A stretch of DNA of 53,257 nt from an uncultured Succiniclasticum sp. (lineage in GTDB: Bacteria > Bacillota > Negativicutes > Acidaminococcales > Acidaminococcaceae): NCBI GenBank assembly GCA_902801365.1, contig CADCHY010000008.1, positions 1-53,257 of the forward strand, given 5' to 3'. Numbering within the stretch: the stretch's first letter is position 1; the number at the start of each line of letters is the position of its first letter. A model generated the notes under the pieces. That model had not been told where the DNA came from. It ran no database searches and worked only from the letters and a program-made list of their open reading frames with translations. Of this stretch, positions 9,441-17,594 are shown piece by piece. A program made the position numbers and the translations under genes.

Positions 9441-9467
9441 CATATGTAAGTTTGGAGGTGTAACCTT

Positions 9468-10013
9468 ATGACTCAGAGCCGGTCTGTGTGCAGCCGGATC
9501 CGGAACGCGAAGGCCAGCCTGGATAATGCGGAACGCAGCTTCCGCAGCAATCAGGAGGTCCGCGGTGAACTGGATCTGATGCTTGCAGAAGCAGAACTGG
9601 ATAACCTGCGGCAGAAACGTCCGGGTATTTCCTGGACCCGTCATACGCTGGCGGCCTGTTTTGCCGTTCTGGTGCTGGCCTCGGGATGTTTAGGCTGGTG
9701 GTGGGCTTCTGCGTATGGAGGGAACACGACAAGCGCGGCCGGATTGCGGGATACACCGGCAGCTGCGGCAATTAAGGAGCCGGCAGCAGGTACTGCGGAC
9801 AAGCAGACGCCTGTTTCCCGGCAAGACGGCACGACTTCGGCTGCTGTATCCGGAAAGAAAGCGGATATAAAGGAAAAACAGGACGCTTCAGCACGGACTG
9901 CCGCACCGGATTTGCAGCAAGCCGTAAACAGGGATGGAGGCGTCCGTCTTTCGGCAGGCCAGATGCGCCAGCTGATCCGTTCCGGAAAGCAGGAACTGGA
10001 ACATATACGTTAA
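9468..10013 (+). CDS. Single-pass membrane protein of unknown function (candidate anti-sigma or envelope factor)
   Basis: 181 residues, not recognised. A charged, probably helical N-terminus of about 54 residues (with RSNQEVRGELDLMLAEAELDNL) precedes one hydrophobic segment (about 58-80). A low-complexity Ala/Thr/Lys-rich stretch and a short C-terminal helix (SAGQMRQLIRSGKQELEHI) follow. The topology is probably N-in, C-out. A GGAGGTG site ends 7 bp before the ATG. The gene follows the sigma-factor gene but has its own promoter. A cytoplasmic helical domain, one membrane span and an outside tail would suit an anti-sigma factor, but no zinc-binding anti-sigma motif is seen, so this is only a suggestion. 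Confidence 0.75.
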   Translation: MTQSRSVCSRIRNAKASLDNAERSFRSNQEVRGELDLMLAEAELDNLRQKRPGISWTRHTLAACFAVLVLASGCLGWWWASAYGGNTTSAAGLRDTPAAAAIKEPAAGTADKQTPVSRQDGTTSAAVSGKKADIKEKQDASARTAAPDLQQAVNRDGGVRLSAGQMRQLIRSGKQELEHIR

Positions 10014-10027
10014 ATCAGATAAAAGAT

Positions 10028-10055
10028 TTGTCAGTTTCACCGTCAGGTGTATAAT
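10028..10055 (+). promoter_or_regulatory. Sigma-70 type promoter for bamA
   Basis: TTGTCA (10028-10033) and TATAAT (10050-10055) are separated by 16 bp, about 70 bp upstream of the bamA start. Confidence 0.7.
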
Positions 10056-10124
10056 ATATAATCAAATTGTTAATACAGCATATGGTAAGAAATTACCAGC
10101 TTTACAGGGAGGTTAATTGGTATT

Positions 10125-12116
10125 ATGAAACATGCTTTGGAAAAGCAGCTAACAGTCGGTTTGATGGCAACATTGCTGGTTGCCAGTCCCGTATTTGCGG
10201 AAACGACGACGACTGTGTCGGATTCGATCGGGCTCAAAAAGAAACCTGCCGCTACGACCGGCGAGCAGAAAACTGCGCCTGCGCCGGGGAGCGGGACTGC
10301 AAGACCGGCAGCCGTCAGGACGAACCCGTTAAATCTCCCTCCCGCCGGCAGGCCGGTTCCGGGGCAGAATATCGGAACGCAGGAAGAAGCAGCGGGCGGA
10401 CTGGCTCCTTATCTCAATAAGACGCTGACAAAAGTCAGCATTGAAGGCAATCAGACCGTTCCGGCAGAGGATATCCTGAAAGTAACCTACAGCAAACCGG
10501 GTCTGCCGTTGACCGAAGAGGATATATCCAGAGACATGCAGGCCATTTATGGCATGGGCTGGTTTTATGATATCCGGCCGTCGTTCCAGACTGTGCCGGA
10601 AGGGGTGCAGGTAACCTATCACGTGGAGGAAAACCCCAAATTTGACCATCTGGTAGTAACGGGGAATACTAAGCTTTCAACAGAAAAGATCCGGCAGATC
10701 GTGAGTCTTCCGAAAGGCAAGATCGTCAACATCCGGGAATCCAATAAAAAACTGGGTTTTGTGGAGGAACAGTACAGAAGAGACGGCTATATCCTTGCCC
10801 GTATTACAGATGTGGGGTTCGAGCCGGGCGGGGTTCTGGCCATAAAGATCAATGAAGGCATTGTGGAGGACTTTAAAGTCAAAGGCAATGTCAAGACCAA
10901 AGACAAGGTCATTTTGCGGGAAATCCGTCTGAAAAAGGGCGAACCGTTCAATTCGGCGTTAGCCCGCCGTTCCCTGAACCGCATCCAGAACCTGGGGTTC
11001 TTTGAAGATGTCAATATGAAACTGAATCCCGGCCGCCAGCCTAACGCGGTGGAAATGGAAATTGATGTTGTCGAGATGAATACAGGCACGTTCGGTATCG
11101 GCGCGGGTTACAGCGATGCGGACGGCTTTGTCGGCATGGTTTCCATCGGCGATAAGAATTTCCGGGGAACCGGCGACAGCATCCTGCTCCGCTGGGAATT
11201 TGGCGGCGCTGATAACAAAAACTATGAGTTTACTTACCGGAAGCCCTGGCTGGATAAAAAAGAAACCTCGATGAACATCTCCCTTTATGATTTAACCAAT
11301 GAATATGCGGATTACGACCGTAAGGGGGATGAAATTGCCCGGTATGATAAAAAGCGCATCGGGCAGGAACTGACGCTTGGACGCCCCCAGGGAGAATTTG
11401 TACGGCATTCTATCACGCTGAAGCACCGTGAAGACAAGTATGTTGAGAAGATCAGCGGGTATAACATGCAATATTATGAGGATTCTTTTAACAAGGAATT
11501 AGAGCCGGGCGGCAGGTATTCTCAGTTTAACGGGAAGTGGCCGGCCACTGCGCAGGAACGCCGTGATGAAAACTTTGGCACCACAAACAGTATAACCTAC
11601 ACCCGCGTGTATGATTCCCGCGACAATATTTATGATCCCCATGCCGGGAAACGGAATTCGTATTCGTTTGAATGGGCTGGTCTGGGCGGCGACTTCAAGT
11701 TTGAAAAAATCAGCGTGAACTACCGTTACTACCTGCCGTTGCGGAGAGACCGGGTGCTGGCCTTTGATCTGGCTGCCGGTTACGCCTGGGGCGACATGCC
11801 GCTGTCCCAGCGCTTCTCGGTAGGCGGCGCGGACACGCTGCGCGGTTACAAGGATGACCAGTTCCGTGGCAACAGCATGCTGCGCGGTACTGTTGAATAC
11901 CGGTTCCCCATCCGGAAAAAAGTACAGGGCGTAGTATTCTATGATATCGGTTATGCCTGGGATAAACGCGATCAGAGCGCCTTTGACCTGGACCTGATGG
12001 AGCACGGCTATGGTCTCGGCCTGCGGATTAATTCGCCCTTAGGCCCGATCAAGCTGGACTGGGGCAAAGGAAAGCAGCGTAACCGCTTCCACTTCAGCTT
12101 TGGCGGACAGTTCTGA
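10125..12116 (+). CDS. bamA: BamA, Omp85-family outer-membrane protein assembly factor
   Basis: 663 residues. A signal peptide is probably cleaved after VFA (residue 25). A Pro/Ala/Lys-rich linker (about 35-95) precedes three POTRA domains (about 100-174, 175-249, 250-328) and a 16-strand-type barrel (about 330-663). The conserved lid-loop motif appears as GGADTLRGYKD and the protein ends in HFSFGGQF, an outer-membrane signature with terminal Phe. E. coli BamA has five POTRA domains; a shorter set is common outside Proteobacteria. It inserts barrels into the outer membrane. It lies just before an unknown barrel-like protein and three OmpH-like chaperones, forming an assembly module. Confidence 0.95.
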   Translation: MKHALEKQLTVGLMATLLVASPVFAETTTTVSDSIGLKKKPAATTGEQKTAPAPGSGTARPAAVRTNPLNLPPAGRPVPGQNIGTQEEAAGGLAPYLNKTLTKVSIEGNQTVPAEDILKVTYSKPGLPLTEEDISRDMQAIYGMGWFYDIRPSFQTVPEGVQVTYHVEENPKFDHLVVTGNTKLSTEKIRQIVSLPKGKIVNIRESNKKLGFVEEQYRRDGYILARITDVGFEPGGVLAIKINEGIVEDFKVKGNVKTKDKVILREIRLKKGEPFNSALARRSLNRIQNLGFFEDVNMKLNPGRQPNAVEMEIDVVEMNTGTFGIGAGYSDADGFVGMVSIGDKNFRGTGDSILLRWEFGGADNKNYEFTYRKPWLDKKETSMNISLYDLTNEYADYDRKGDEIARYDKKRIGQELTLGRPQGEFVRHSITLKHREDKYVEKISGYNMQYYEDSFNKELEPGGRYSQFNGKWPATAQERRDENFGTTNSITYTRVYDSRDNIYDPHAGKRNSYSFEWAGLGGDFKFEKISVNYRYYLPLRRDRVLAFDLAAGYAWGDMPLSQRFSVGGADTLRGYKDDQFRGNSMLRGTVEYRFPIRKKVQGVVFYDIGYAWDKRDQSAFDLDLMEHGYGLGLRINSPLGPIKLDWGKGKQRNRFHFSFGGQF

Positions 12117-12121
12117 TTATT

Positions 12122-13399
12122 ATGTTAAAACCGGCAAGTTTGTTTCTGGCCTGCCTGCTATGGACGGGAAGCGTCCTGGCGGCGCCGGTGACAATGGTGA
12201 ATGTGACCATCCGTGACGAGGCGGGCAAAACCAGCCCCGTGCTGCTCCGTAAGATGGAAGACAGCATGCAGGTGGTGGCTGCCCAGCTGTTTAACGGCAG
12301 GGACTCGGAGTTTATAGCGGCTGACAGACAGGGTTACGAACATCTGCTGTCAGAGATTTCCGATCGCGTGATTACCGGGTACCAGACGAACCGGGTCGTT
12401 CTTTCCACGGAACACGGACGGGACGGCGCGGCGGTCAGCCTGGCCTTTGCGGTTGCGCCCTGGGCGCAGACCGTGCAAAAGGTGGACGTGGACATACAGT
12501 TTTCCGGTGTAAGCCCGTTTGCCGCGGCCGCGCTGGAGGAAAAAATACCGGCCCTGCGGGAAGAACTTCAGAAAACGCTGCAGGGCGCGTCGCTGGACGC
12601 GGCCGACTGGGCGGGAGGCATTCTGCGGGGTCAGGTTAAAAACCGTGTGGAGGCGGCTTTACCGGACTTCAAGGCGGCAGTGGACCTGACGACCCGGGAT
12701 GACAGCGCGGCGGTGCAGGTAATTATTTACCCGGTCGGGGAATTGGTCCGTACCGTACAGTACAGTATGGTTTCCCGTTCTATCCCGAACATATTGCTGA
12801 TGAAACTGAAGTATAAATACGCGGATAAGGCAAAGTCCCTGCAGGGACTTCCGGTTTCTTATATTAAAACAGAGCACGGGTTGCTGGCGGACAGGCTGCA
12901 GCAGGAATTATCCCGGGAGCCTCAGGTCAGGCGGCACCACCTGAGACCGCAGGTCGAGGTCCGGCCCGGGGCGGAGACACAGCTGGATATTTCCCTGGAA
13001 TCCGATGAGTACAGGATCTGGTTTGAAGGGTACGGTGATATCGGAAGAAAAGATCACAATCTTTCCGGCCGCGCCCATATCGGCAAGTTTATTTCCCGCA
13101 GGGATGAGATTTTCGGCGAAGCAGGCCTGGACCTGAAAGATGTAAGATGGGATTTCAGCGCCGGCTATGCATATCACTGGGGCAAAACAACCCTGTCCTA
13201 TATGCGCCGTGTTCCGGCAGATGCCAATGTGTACAGGGTAGAATACGATTTTACTCCGAAATGGCGTTTCCGCTACGAACATTTCGGGGATAAGAAGGAA
13301 AACGAGTACGCGATCCGGTACCGTATCCATGAATTCCTGAGCGGGGAGTATGTGTACTCGACAAACAAGTCCTATTTCCGGATAGTGGGCAATCTGTAA
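12122..13399 (+). CDS. Unknown exported protein with a C-terminal barrel-like domain
   Basis: 425 residues, family not recognised. A signal peptide (cleavage near VLAAP, residue about 20) is followed by a mixed alpha/beta region (about 21-290). A C-terminal segment (about 296-425) consists of short amphipathic strands rich in Tyr, Trp, Phe and Arg. By eye, the stretch YAIRYRI and its surroundings resemble the end of the TamB protein in this window (YSVEYRI), and the tail is about the size of the MlaD barrel tail. The start lies 5 bp after the bamA stop, so the two are probably co-translated. A role in outer-membrane biogenesis is inferred from context only. Confidence 0.85.
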   Translation: MLKPASLFLACLLWTGSVLAAPVTMVNVTIRDEAGKTSPVLLRKMEDSMQVVAAQLFNGRDSEFIAADRQGYEHLLSEISDRVITGYQTNRVVLSTEHGRDGAAVSLAFAVAPWAQTVQKVDVDIQFSGVSPFAAAALEEKIPALREELQKTLQGASLDAADWAGGILRGQVKNRVEAALPDFKAAVDLTTRDDSAAVQVIIYPVGELVRTVQYSMVSRSIPNILLMKLKYKYADKAKSLQGLPVSYIKTEHGLLADRLQQELSREPQVRRHHLRPQVEVRPGAETQLDISLESDEYRIWFEGYGDIGRKDHNLSGRAHIGKFISRRDEIFGEAGLDLKDVRWDFSAGYAYHWGKTTLSYMRRVPADANVYRVEYDFTPKWRFRYEHFGDKKENEYAIRYRIHEFLSGEYVYSTNKSYFRIVGNL

Positions 13400-13426
13400 A
13401 AAAATCTTGAAATATCCGGCGGAATG

Positions 13427-13455
13427 TTGAAAGTACCGGCAGGGGCTGGTATAAT
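13427..13455 (+). promoter_or_regulatory. Sigma-70 type promoter for the ompH genes
   Basis: TTGAAA (13427-13432) and TATAAT (13450-13455) are separated by exactly 17 bp. An in-frame ATG at 13424 lies before this promoter, so it cannot be the start used from this transcript. Confidence 0.8.
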
Positions 13456-13498
13456 ATATACGTATAATTATTTTTTAAGAAAGCAGGTAATTTCTATT

Positions 13499-13990
13499 AT
13501 GATGGAAAAATTGCGGAACCCTAAAAATGTTAAGACTATTTCCCTGATTGTCGCGGCAATCTTTGTTATCGGCTGTTTCACACTGGCCATGAGCGCCGGC
13601 GGCTTTGGCAGCAGCGTTGCTTCCGCCGCGTCCAGCGAATCGGCGATCGGTGTGGTGGATTACCAGGTGCTGGTTTCCCAGTCCCCCCAGCTGGAGCAGG
13701 TCCGTTCTGAGATGCAGAAAGCAATTGCCGAAACCCGCAGGGAGTTTGACAATAACAGCAAGAACATGAATGATGACGAAAAAGAACGCTACTACAAACA
13801 GATGCAGGAGCGTCTGGCAACGAAGGAAAAAGATTTAATGGACCCGCTGCTGAACGGGATCAACGATACCATTAAAAAGATCGCGGAAAAGAAGGGCTTG
13901 AAAGTTGTAGTTGATAAGTCCACCGTAATCTACGGCGGTACGGATATCACCGATGAAGTGGCCAAAGCACTGCAGAATCCGAAGAAATGA
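13499..13990 (+). CDS. OmpH/Skp-like periplasmic chaperone (first of three)
   Basis: 163 residues from the ATG at 13499, which lies downstream of the promoter at 13427-13455. A hydrophobic N-terminal segment (about 14-35) either anchors the protein or acts as a signal; VIGC (23-26) could serve as a lipobox. The mature part has the OmpH pattern: GVVDYQVLVSQSPQ, a long coiled-coil, then a returning strand ending in GGTDITDEVAKAL. Known Skp/OmpH proteins form trimers that hold unfolded outer-membrane proteins for BamA. The Skp genes of many diderms also follow bamA and precede lpxD. Confidence 0.88.
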   Translation: MMEKLRNPKNVKTISLIVAAIFVIGCFTLAMSAGGFGSSVASAASSESAIGVVDYQVLVSQSPQLEQVRSEMQKAIAETRREFDNNSKNMNDDEKERYYKQMQERLATKEKDLMDPLLNGINDTIKKIAEKKGLKVVVDKSTVIYGGTDITDEVAKALQNPKK

Positions 13991-14000
13991 TAATGCATGA

Positions 14001-14027
14001 AATGAGGCTCTGCGGGAGCCTCATTTT
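14001..14027 (+). terminator. Stem-loop after the first ompH gene (weak terminator or attenuator)
   Basis: A perfect 10-bp stem (14001-14010 with 14016-14025), a loop of 5 and only a short run of T. Some readthrough into the next ompH-like gene is likely. Confidence 0.6.
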
Positions 14028-14047
14028 CCATTGTAGAAGGAGGAAAC

Positions 14048-15010
14048 ATGATGCGCTGGCTTTTGATCGTTTTCACGGGCCTGGCGCTGATGCTTTCTGC
14101 CTGTAGCAAAACCGGAAGCGGGGAAAAGATCGCGGTTGTGCACTGGGAAAAAGTCCTGCAGGAACATCCGCAGCACGCCCGCCTGCAAAAGCTGAAAGAC
14201 GAATACAGTCTGCTTTTGGATAAGCGCAGGGAACAGGAAATCGTCGGGAAAACCCAGATGAGCAGCCTGGCAAAGCTGCATCAGCTGAAGCGGAACAGCA
14301 AACAGAACTTCCTGTCAGCTGATTTCTTCGCGCGCATGATGGAAAAACAGGCGGCGGAACAGGAAAAACTGAAGCAGTTGAGCGGACAGTTCGCGGACCA
14401 GGTAGATAAAGAACTGGCTGAGGAAGAAAAGAAGCTGGATGAGCATTACAAACTGAGGTTGTTTAATCTGCGGCTTAAACTGGACACGGTCCGTATGATT
14501 CCGGAAGAACGCAGCCGGGTGGAGGCGGAACTGAAAACGCTGAAGGCTGCCAGAGACCGTGACCGGATGCTGCTGATGGAACATAAGATGGGGCTGGTGA
14601 ACCAGCGGATGCAGCCGCATGTAGAAGCCATGCAGCAGCGCCTGGATGCTTACGCCCGTCAGCTGCAGGGTCAGATGATGGAAGAAATGAAAAAAGGAAC
14701 GGATGATCCGCTCCTGAAAAAGGCCCCGGGGGCGCTGAAGGAACTGCTGGGTACAATTGACGAAGAACTGGACAAACGCCAGCAGGGCATCGAAACGCTG
14801 GAAACTTCGATAAAAAAGGATACGGAGAGCATCGTTATTAAACTTGCGAAAGAACGTGGTTATTCCATCATTTTTCATAAGTACCGCACCAATGTTTCGG
14901 CGGACGATGTGACCGGGGACGTAATTTCCGGCTTAAAGAAACTGGCGGCCCGCGCAGAGGCGGCGGCAGCGTTAAATAAAAAAGCCCCGGGAAGCACGGC
15001 AGGAAAATAA
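14048..15010 (+). CDS. Long OmpH-like lipoprotein (second of three)
   Basis: 320 residues, about twice the usual Skp length. A lipoprotein signal with lipobox LSAC (Cys at residue 19) is followed by an OmpH-like opening (IAVVHWEKVLQEHPQ), a very long Lys/Glu/Gln-rich coiled-coil and an OmpH-like ending with VSADDVTGDVISGL. A consensus AGGAGG lies just upstream of the ATG. It may be a membrane-tethered holdase, or a spacer-like coiled-coil in the periplasm. Substrate and exact role are unknown. Confidence 0.82.
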   Translation: MMRWLLIVFTGLALMLSACSKTGSGEKIAVVHWEKVLQEHPQHARLQKLKDEYSLLLDKRREQEIVGKTQMSSLAKLHQLKRNSKQNFLSADFFARMMEKQAAEQEKLKQLSGQFADQVDKELAEEEKKLDEHYKLRLFNLRLKLDTVRMIPEERSRVEAELKTLKAARDRDRMLLMEHKMGLVNQRMQPHVEAMQQRLDAYARQLQGQMMEEMKKGTDDPLLKKAPGALKELLGTIDEELDKRQQGIETLETSIKKDTESIVIKLAKERGYSIIFHKYRTNVSADDVTGDVISGLKKLAARAEAAAALNKKAPGSTAGK

Positions 15011-15048
15011 GAAACTTGACAATAATTCAGGAAGGACGAGCAAAGAAC

Positions 15049-15456
15049 ATGAAAAAAGTATTAGCGTGTCTTATGGTAGTATGTGCGTTGCTGGCATTTG
15101 GCTGCAGCGGGCGCAATGCGGCTTTTGGCGTGGTTGACATGAAAAAGGTTGAGACCGAAGCGCCGGCAGTGAAGACCATTAAGGAAGATTTGCAGAAGAA
15201 AGCAAAAGAACTGCAGGATCAGATGCAGAAAGAGACGGAAGGCAAGAGCAGGGAAGAAGCGGAAAAAATCGTACAGGATAAGAGAGCGCAGATGCAGGTT
15301 GCTTCCTCTGAGGCTCAGGCCAAATTAAAAGCCAGCCTGGACACTGCGTTAACGGAAGTATCCAAAGAAAAGAACCTCAGCGCTGTGCTGATTAAGGACG
15401 CAGTTCCTTCCGGCGGCGTGGACGTAACGGAAGAGGTTATCAAAAAGATGAAATAA
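15049..15456 (+). CDS. OmpH/Skp-like lipoprotein (third of three)
   Basis: 135 residues from the ATG at 15049. An upstream in-frame TTG at 15016 would add 11 residues that do not fit a signal peptide. The lipobox is LAFGC (Cys at residue 18). The mature part starts with FGVVDMKKVETEAPAV, has a Lys/Gln-rich helical middle and ends with GGVDVTEEVIKKMK, the same closing element as the first ompH gene. It is probably a lipid-anchored chaperone of the same family. Confidence 0.85.
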   Translation: MKKVLACLMVVCALLAFGCSGRNAAFGVVDMKKVETEAPAVKTIKEDLQKKAKELQDQMQKETEGKSREEAEKIVQDKRAQMQVASSEAQAKLKASLDTALTEVSKEKNLSAVLIKDAVPSGGVDVTEEVIKKMK

Positions 15457-15526
15457 TACGGGACCCCGCCGTTATCGCTTATCTTTTTACAATATTCAAA
15501 ACGGGTATATTTTGTTTCACCCATAA

Positions 15527-15554
15527 CGGGCGGAGTTTCGTCCGTCCGTTTTTT
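15527..15554 (+). terminator. Rho-independent terminator after the ompH genes
   Basis: An 8-bp stem with one G-U pair (15527-15534 with 15541-15548), a loop of 6, then six T residues (15549-15554). It closes the bamA/ompH unit before lpxD. Confidence 0.85.
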
Positions 15555-15647
15555 CTTGATTTAAAAGCGGCAGGAACAATTAGCAGGTATGGTTCGGTCA
15601 GGTTATTCCTGATACAATAAGATGGAGAGCAGAGGGGTTGTGGAACT

Positions 15648-16673
15648 ATGGAAAAGACATTACAGGAATTGGCTGCGTTTCTGCATGGCACACTGGAAAA
15701 CGATGACCCTGCGTTGCGCATTACCGGTGTGAATGGTCTGGCAGAAGCCGGGCCGACAGAGATTTCGTTTGCGATTCCGCCTTACGTGGAATTCTGTCAT
15801 AAAAGCCGTGCCGGCGCCATGATACTGGCTCCGGAGGACAGAAAACTGGACCGTCCTGTGATACGCGTGGAAAATCCCAAGCAGGCTTTTGCAGAACTTT
15901 TGGAATTGTTCCGCCCGCAGGAAGAGGTGCCCCGTGTCATCAGTCCGCTGGCGTACGTGGCAGAGGATGCTAAAGTCGGCAGGAATGTGGCTATCCAGGC
16001 TTTTGCGGTGGTAGAATCCGGAGCGGAGATCGGGGATGGGACGGTGATCTATTCCCATGCGTATATCGGACGCCATGTGAAGGTAGGCAAAGACTGCGTG
16101 ATATATCCTAACGCTACGGTGCGGGAAAGCTGCGTCATCGGCAACCGGGATATACTGCAGTCCGGCTGTGTCATCGGCGGTGACGGCTTCGGTTTTGTGA
16201 CGAACAACGGGAAACATAACAAGGTGCAGCAGACCGGCAATGTAGTGCTGGGCGATGACGTGGAGATCGGCTGCAACTCCTGTATTGACAGGGCGACCGT
16301 TGGCAGTACGGTTGTCGGCAACGGGACCAAACTGGATAACCTGGTGCATCTGGGACATAACGATGTGGTAGGCGAGAATAACCTGTTTGTGGCTATGGTA
16401 GGAATCCCCGGCAGCGTAACCATCGGCAATAACAATACCTTTGGCGGGCAGGCTGCTACGGTGGGGCATATCACCATCGGCAGCAATAATACGATGGCAG
16501 GACGTTGCGGCGTCATCAGCGATGTGGGTGATAACCAGGTGCTGGCCGGGTTCCCGCATATGTCCCATGTGGAATGGCTGCGCCAGCAGTCCAAGCTGCG
16601 GAAGCTTAATGAACTGATGAAAACAGTCAAAACCCTGCAGAAGGAAATTGCAGAGCTGAAAAAGAATGAGTAG
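15648..16673 (+). CDS. lpxD: LpxD, UDP-3-O-acylglucosamine N-acyltransferase
   Basis: 341 residues. The N-terminal nucleotide/acyl-recognition domain (about 1-100) precedes a left-handed beta helix of hexapeptide repeats (about 105-315, for example IGDGTVIYSHAYIG) and a C-terminal helical extension rich in Lys and Leu. The DNLVHLGHND motif carries the probable catalytic His. LpxD adds the second acyl chain, from acyl-ACP, to the 2-amino group of the lipid A precursor. It begins the long lipid A unit; a TACAAT-like -10 box lies about 30 bp upstream, but a matching -35 is not clear. Confidence 0.96.
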   Translation: MEKTLQELAAFLHGTLENDDPALRITGVNGLAEAGPTEISFAIPPYVEFCHKSRAGAMILAPEDRKLDRPVIRVENPKQAFAELLELFRPQEEVPRVISPLAYVAEDAKVGRNVAIQAFAVVESGAEIGDGTVIYSHAYIGRHVKVGKDCVIYPNATVRESCVIGNRDILQSGCVIGGDGFGFVTNNGKHNKVQQTGNVVLGDDVEIGCNSCIDRATVGSTVVGNGTKLDNLVHLGHNDVVGENNLFVAMVGIPGSVTIGNNNTFGGQAATVGHITIGSNNTMAGRCGVISDVGDNQVLAGFPHMSHVEWLRQQSKLRKLNELMKTVKTLQKEIAELKKNE

Positions 16674-16685
16674 CGCGGTGAAGAT

Positions 16686-17576
16686 ATGCTCGAATATTAT
16701 GTAATGAAACTGGTCAGCAAAATATTCTGCGTGCTTCCGTGGAGCATAGGGCTGGCCTTTGGCAACATGCTGGGCAGGGTGGCGCCGCTGTTTGTGCCGG
16801 AATGGCGCATGAAGATGGCGGCGGCTAACGTAGAGGAATGCCTGCATGTGTCGCCGGAGGAAGCCCGGAAAATCGCCCATCAGAGCGTAGTCAAGTTTGG
16901 CCGCATGATTGTGGAAGTGCTGCGGTTTCCGCTGTTGAACAGGGATACGATAAACTCTGTTGTGAAAACGGATGGCCTGGAGTATCTGGAAGAGGCTTAC
17001 GCCAAAGGAAAAGGGGCCCTGATGTGTACCGGGCATTTCGGTAACTGGGAACTGTTGGGGGCTAATGTCGCCCTGCACGGCTACCCGATGCTGAGCATTG
17101 CCAGGAAACAGAATAATGATGCCATGGACCGGTTTATCAATGAATACCGTGAGATCGTAGAACAGAAAGTTGCGTACAATCAGGGCAAGGAAGGGATCCT
17201 GGCCATGGGCCGGTATCTGAAAGAAAAACATCTGTTAGGCATTTTATATGACCAGGATACCAATGACACCGGCGTTAAAACGACTCTGTTTGGGAAAGAA
17301 GTGATCACGCCTGCAGGTCCCGCGGTTTTCAGCCGGACATTTGGCTGTCCGATCCTGCCTATTTTCATGCATTACGATGAAGACGGCAGCTGCCGGGCGA
17401 AAATTTATCCGCCGCTGTACACAGAAAAGACAAAGGACAAGGAGCGGGACCTCTCCCGGGTTACGGAAAAAATGATGGCGATCCTGGAACAGGAGATCAG
17501 GGAAAACCCGCCCATGTGGTTCTGGGTGCATGACCGCTGGAAAGATGGCAAGGAACGGTTCAGGCCGAAAAAATAG
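16686..17576 (+). CDS. lpxL: Lipid A late acyltransferase, LpxL/HtrB family (copy 1)
   Basis: 296 residues. An N-terminal hydrophobic segment (about 5-30) anchors it in the inner membrane. The family's HX4(D/E) catalytic motif appears as His117-FGNW-Glu122, and the DQDTNDTGVKTTLFG and FPPGPAVF-like regions follow (here ITPAGPAVFSR). Members add a secondary acyl chain to Kdo-lipid A. It lies 12 bp after lpxD. A second family member is found at 30051 in this window, so two acyl transfers are possible. Which copy acts first cannot be told from sequence. Confidence 0.93.
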   Translation: MLEYYVMKLVSKIFCVLPWSIGLAFGNMLGRVAPLFVPEWRMKMAAANVEECLHVSPEEARKIAHQSVVKFGRMIVEVLRFPLLNRDTINSVVKTDGLEYLEEAYAKGKGALMCTGHFGNWELLGANVALHGYPMLSIARKQNNDAMDRFINEYREIVEQKVAYNQGKEGILAMGRYLKEKHLLGILYDQDTNDTGVKTTLFGKEVITPAGPAVFSRTFGCPILPIFMHYDEDGSCRAKIYPPLYTEKTKDKERDLSRVTEKMMAILEQEIRENPPMWFWVHDRWKDGKERFRPKK

Positions 17577-17594
17577 AATGTAGGGGAAATGCGT

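Noticed and set aside
15660..17231. A 523-codon minus-strand frame across lpxD and lpxL
   Set aside because: It covers two well-supported plus-strand genes and has no ribosome binding site or domain.
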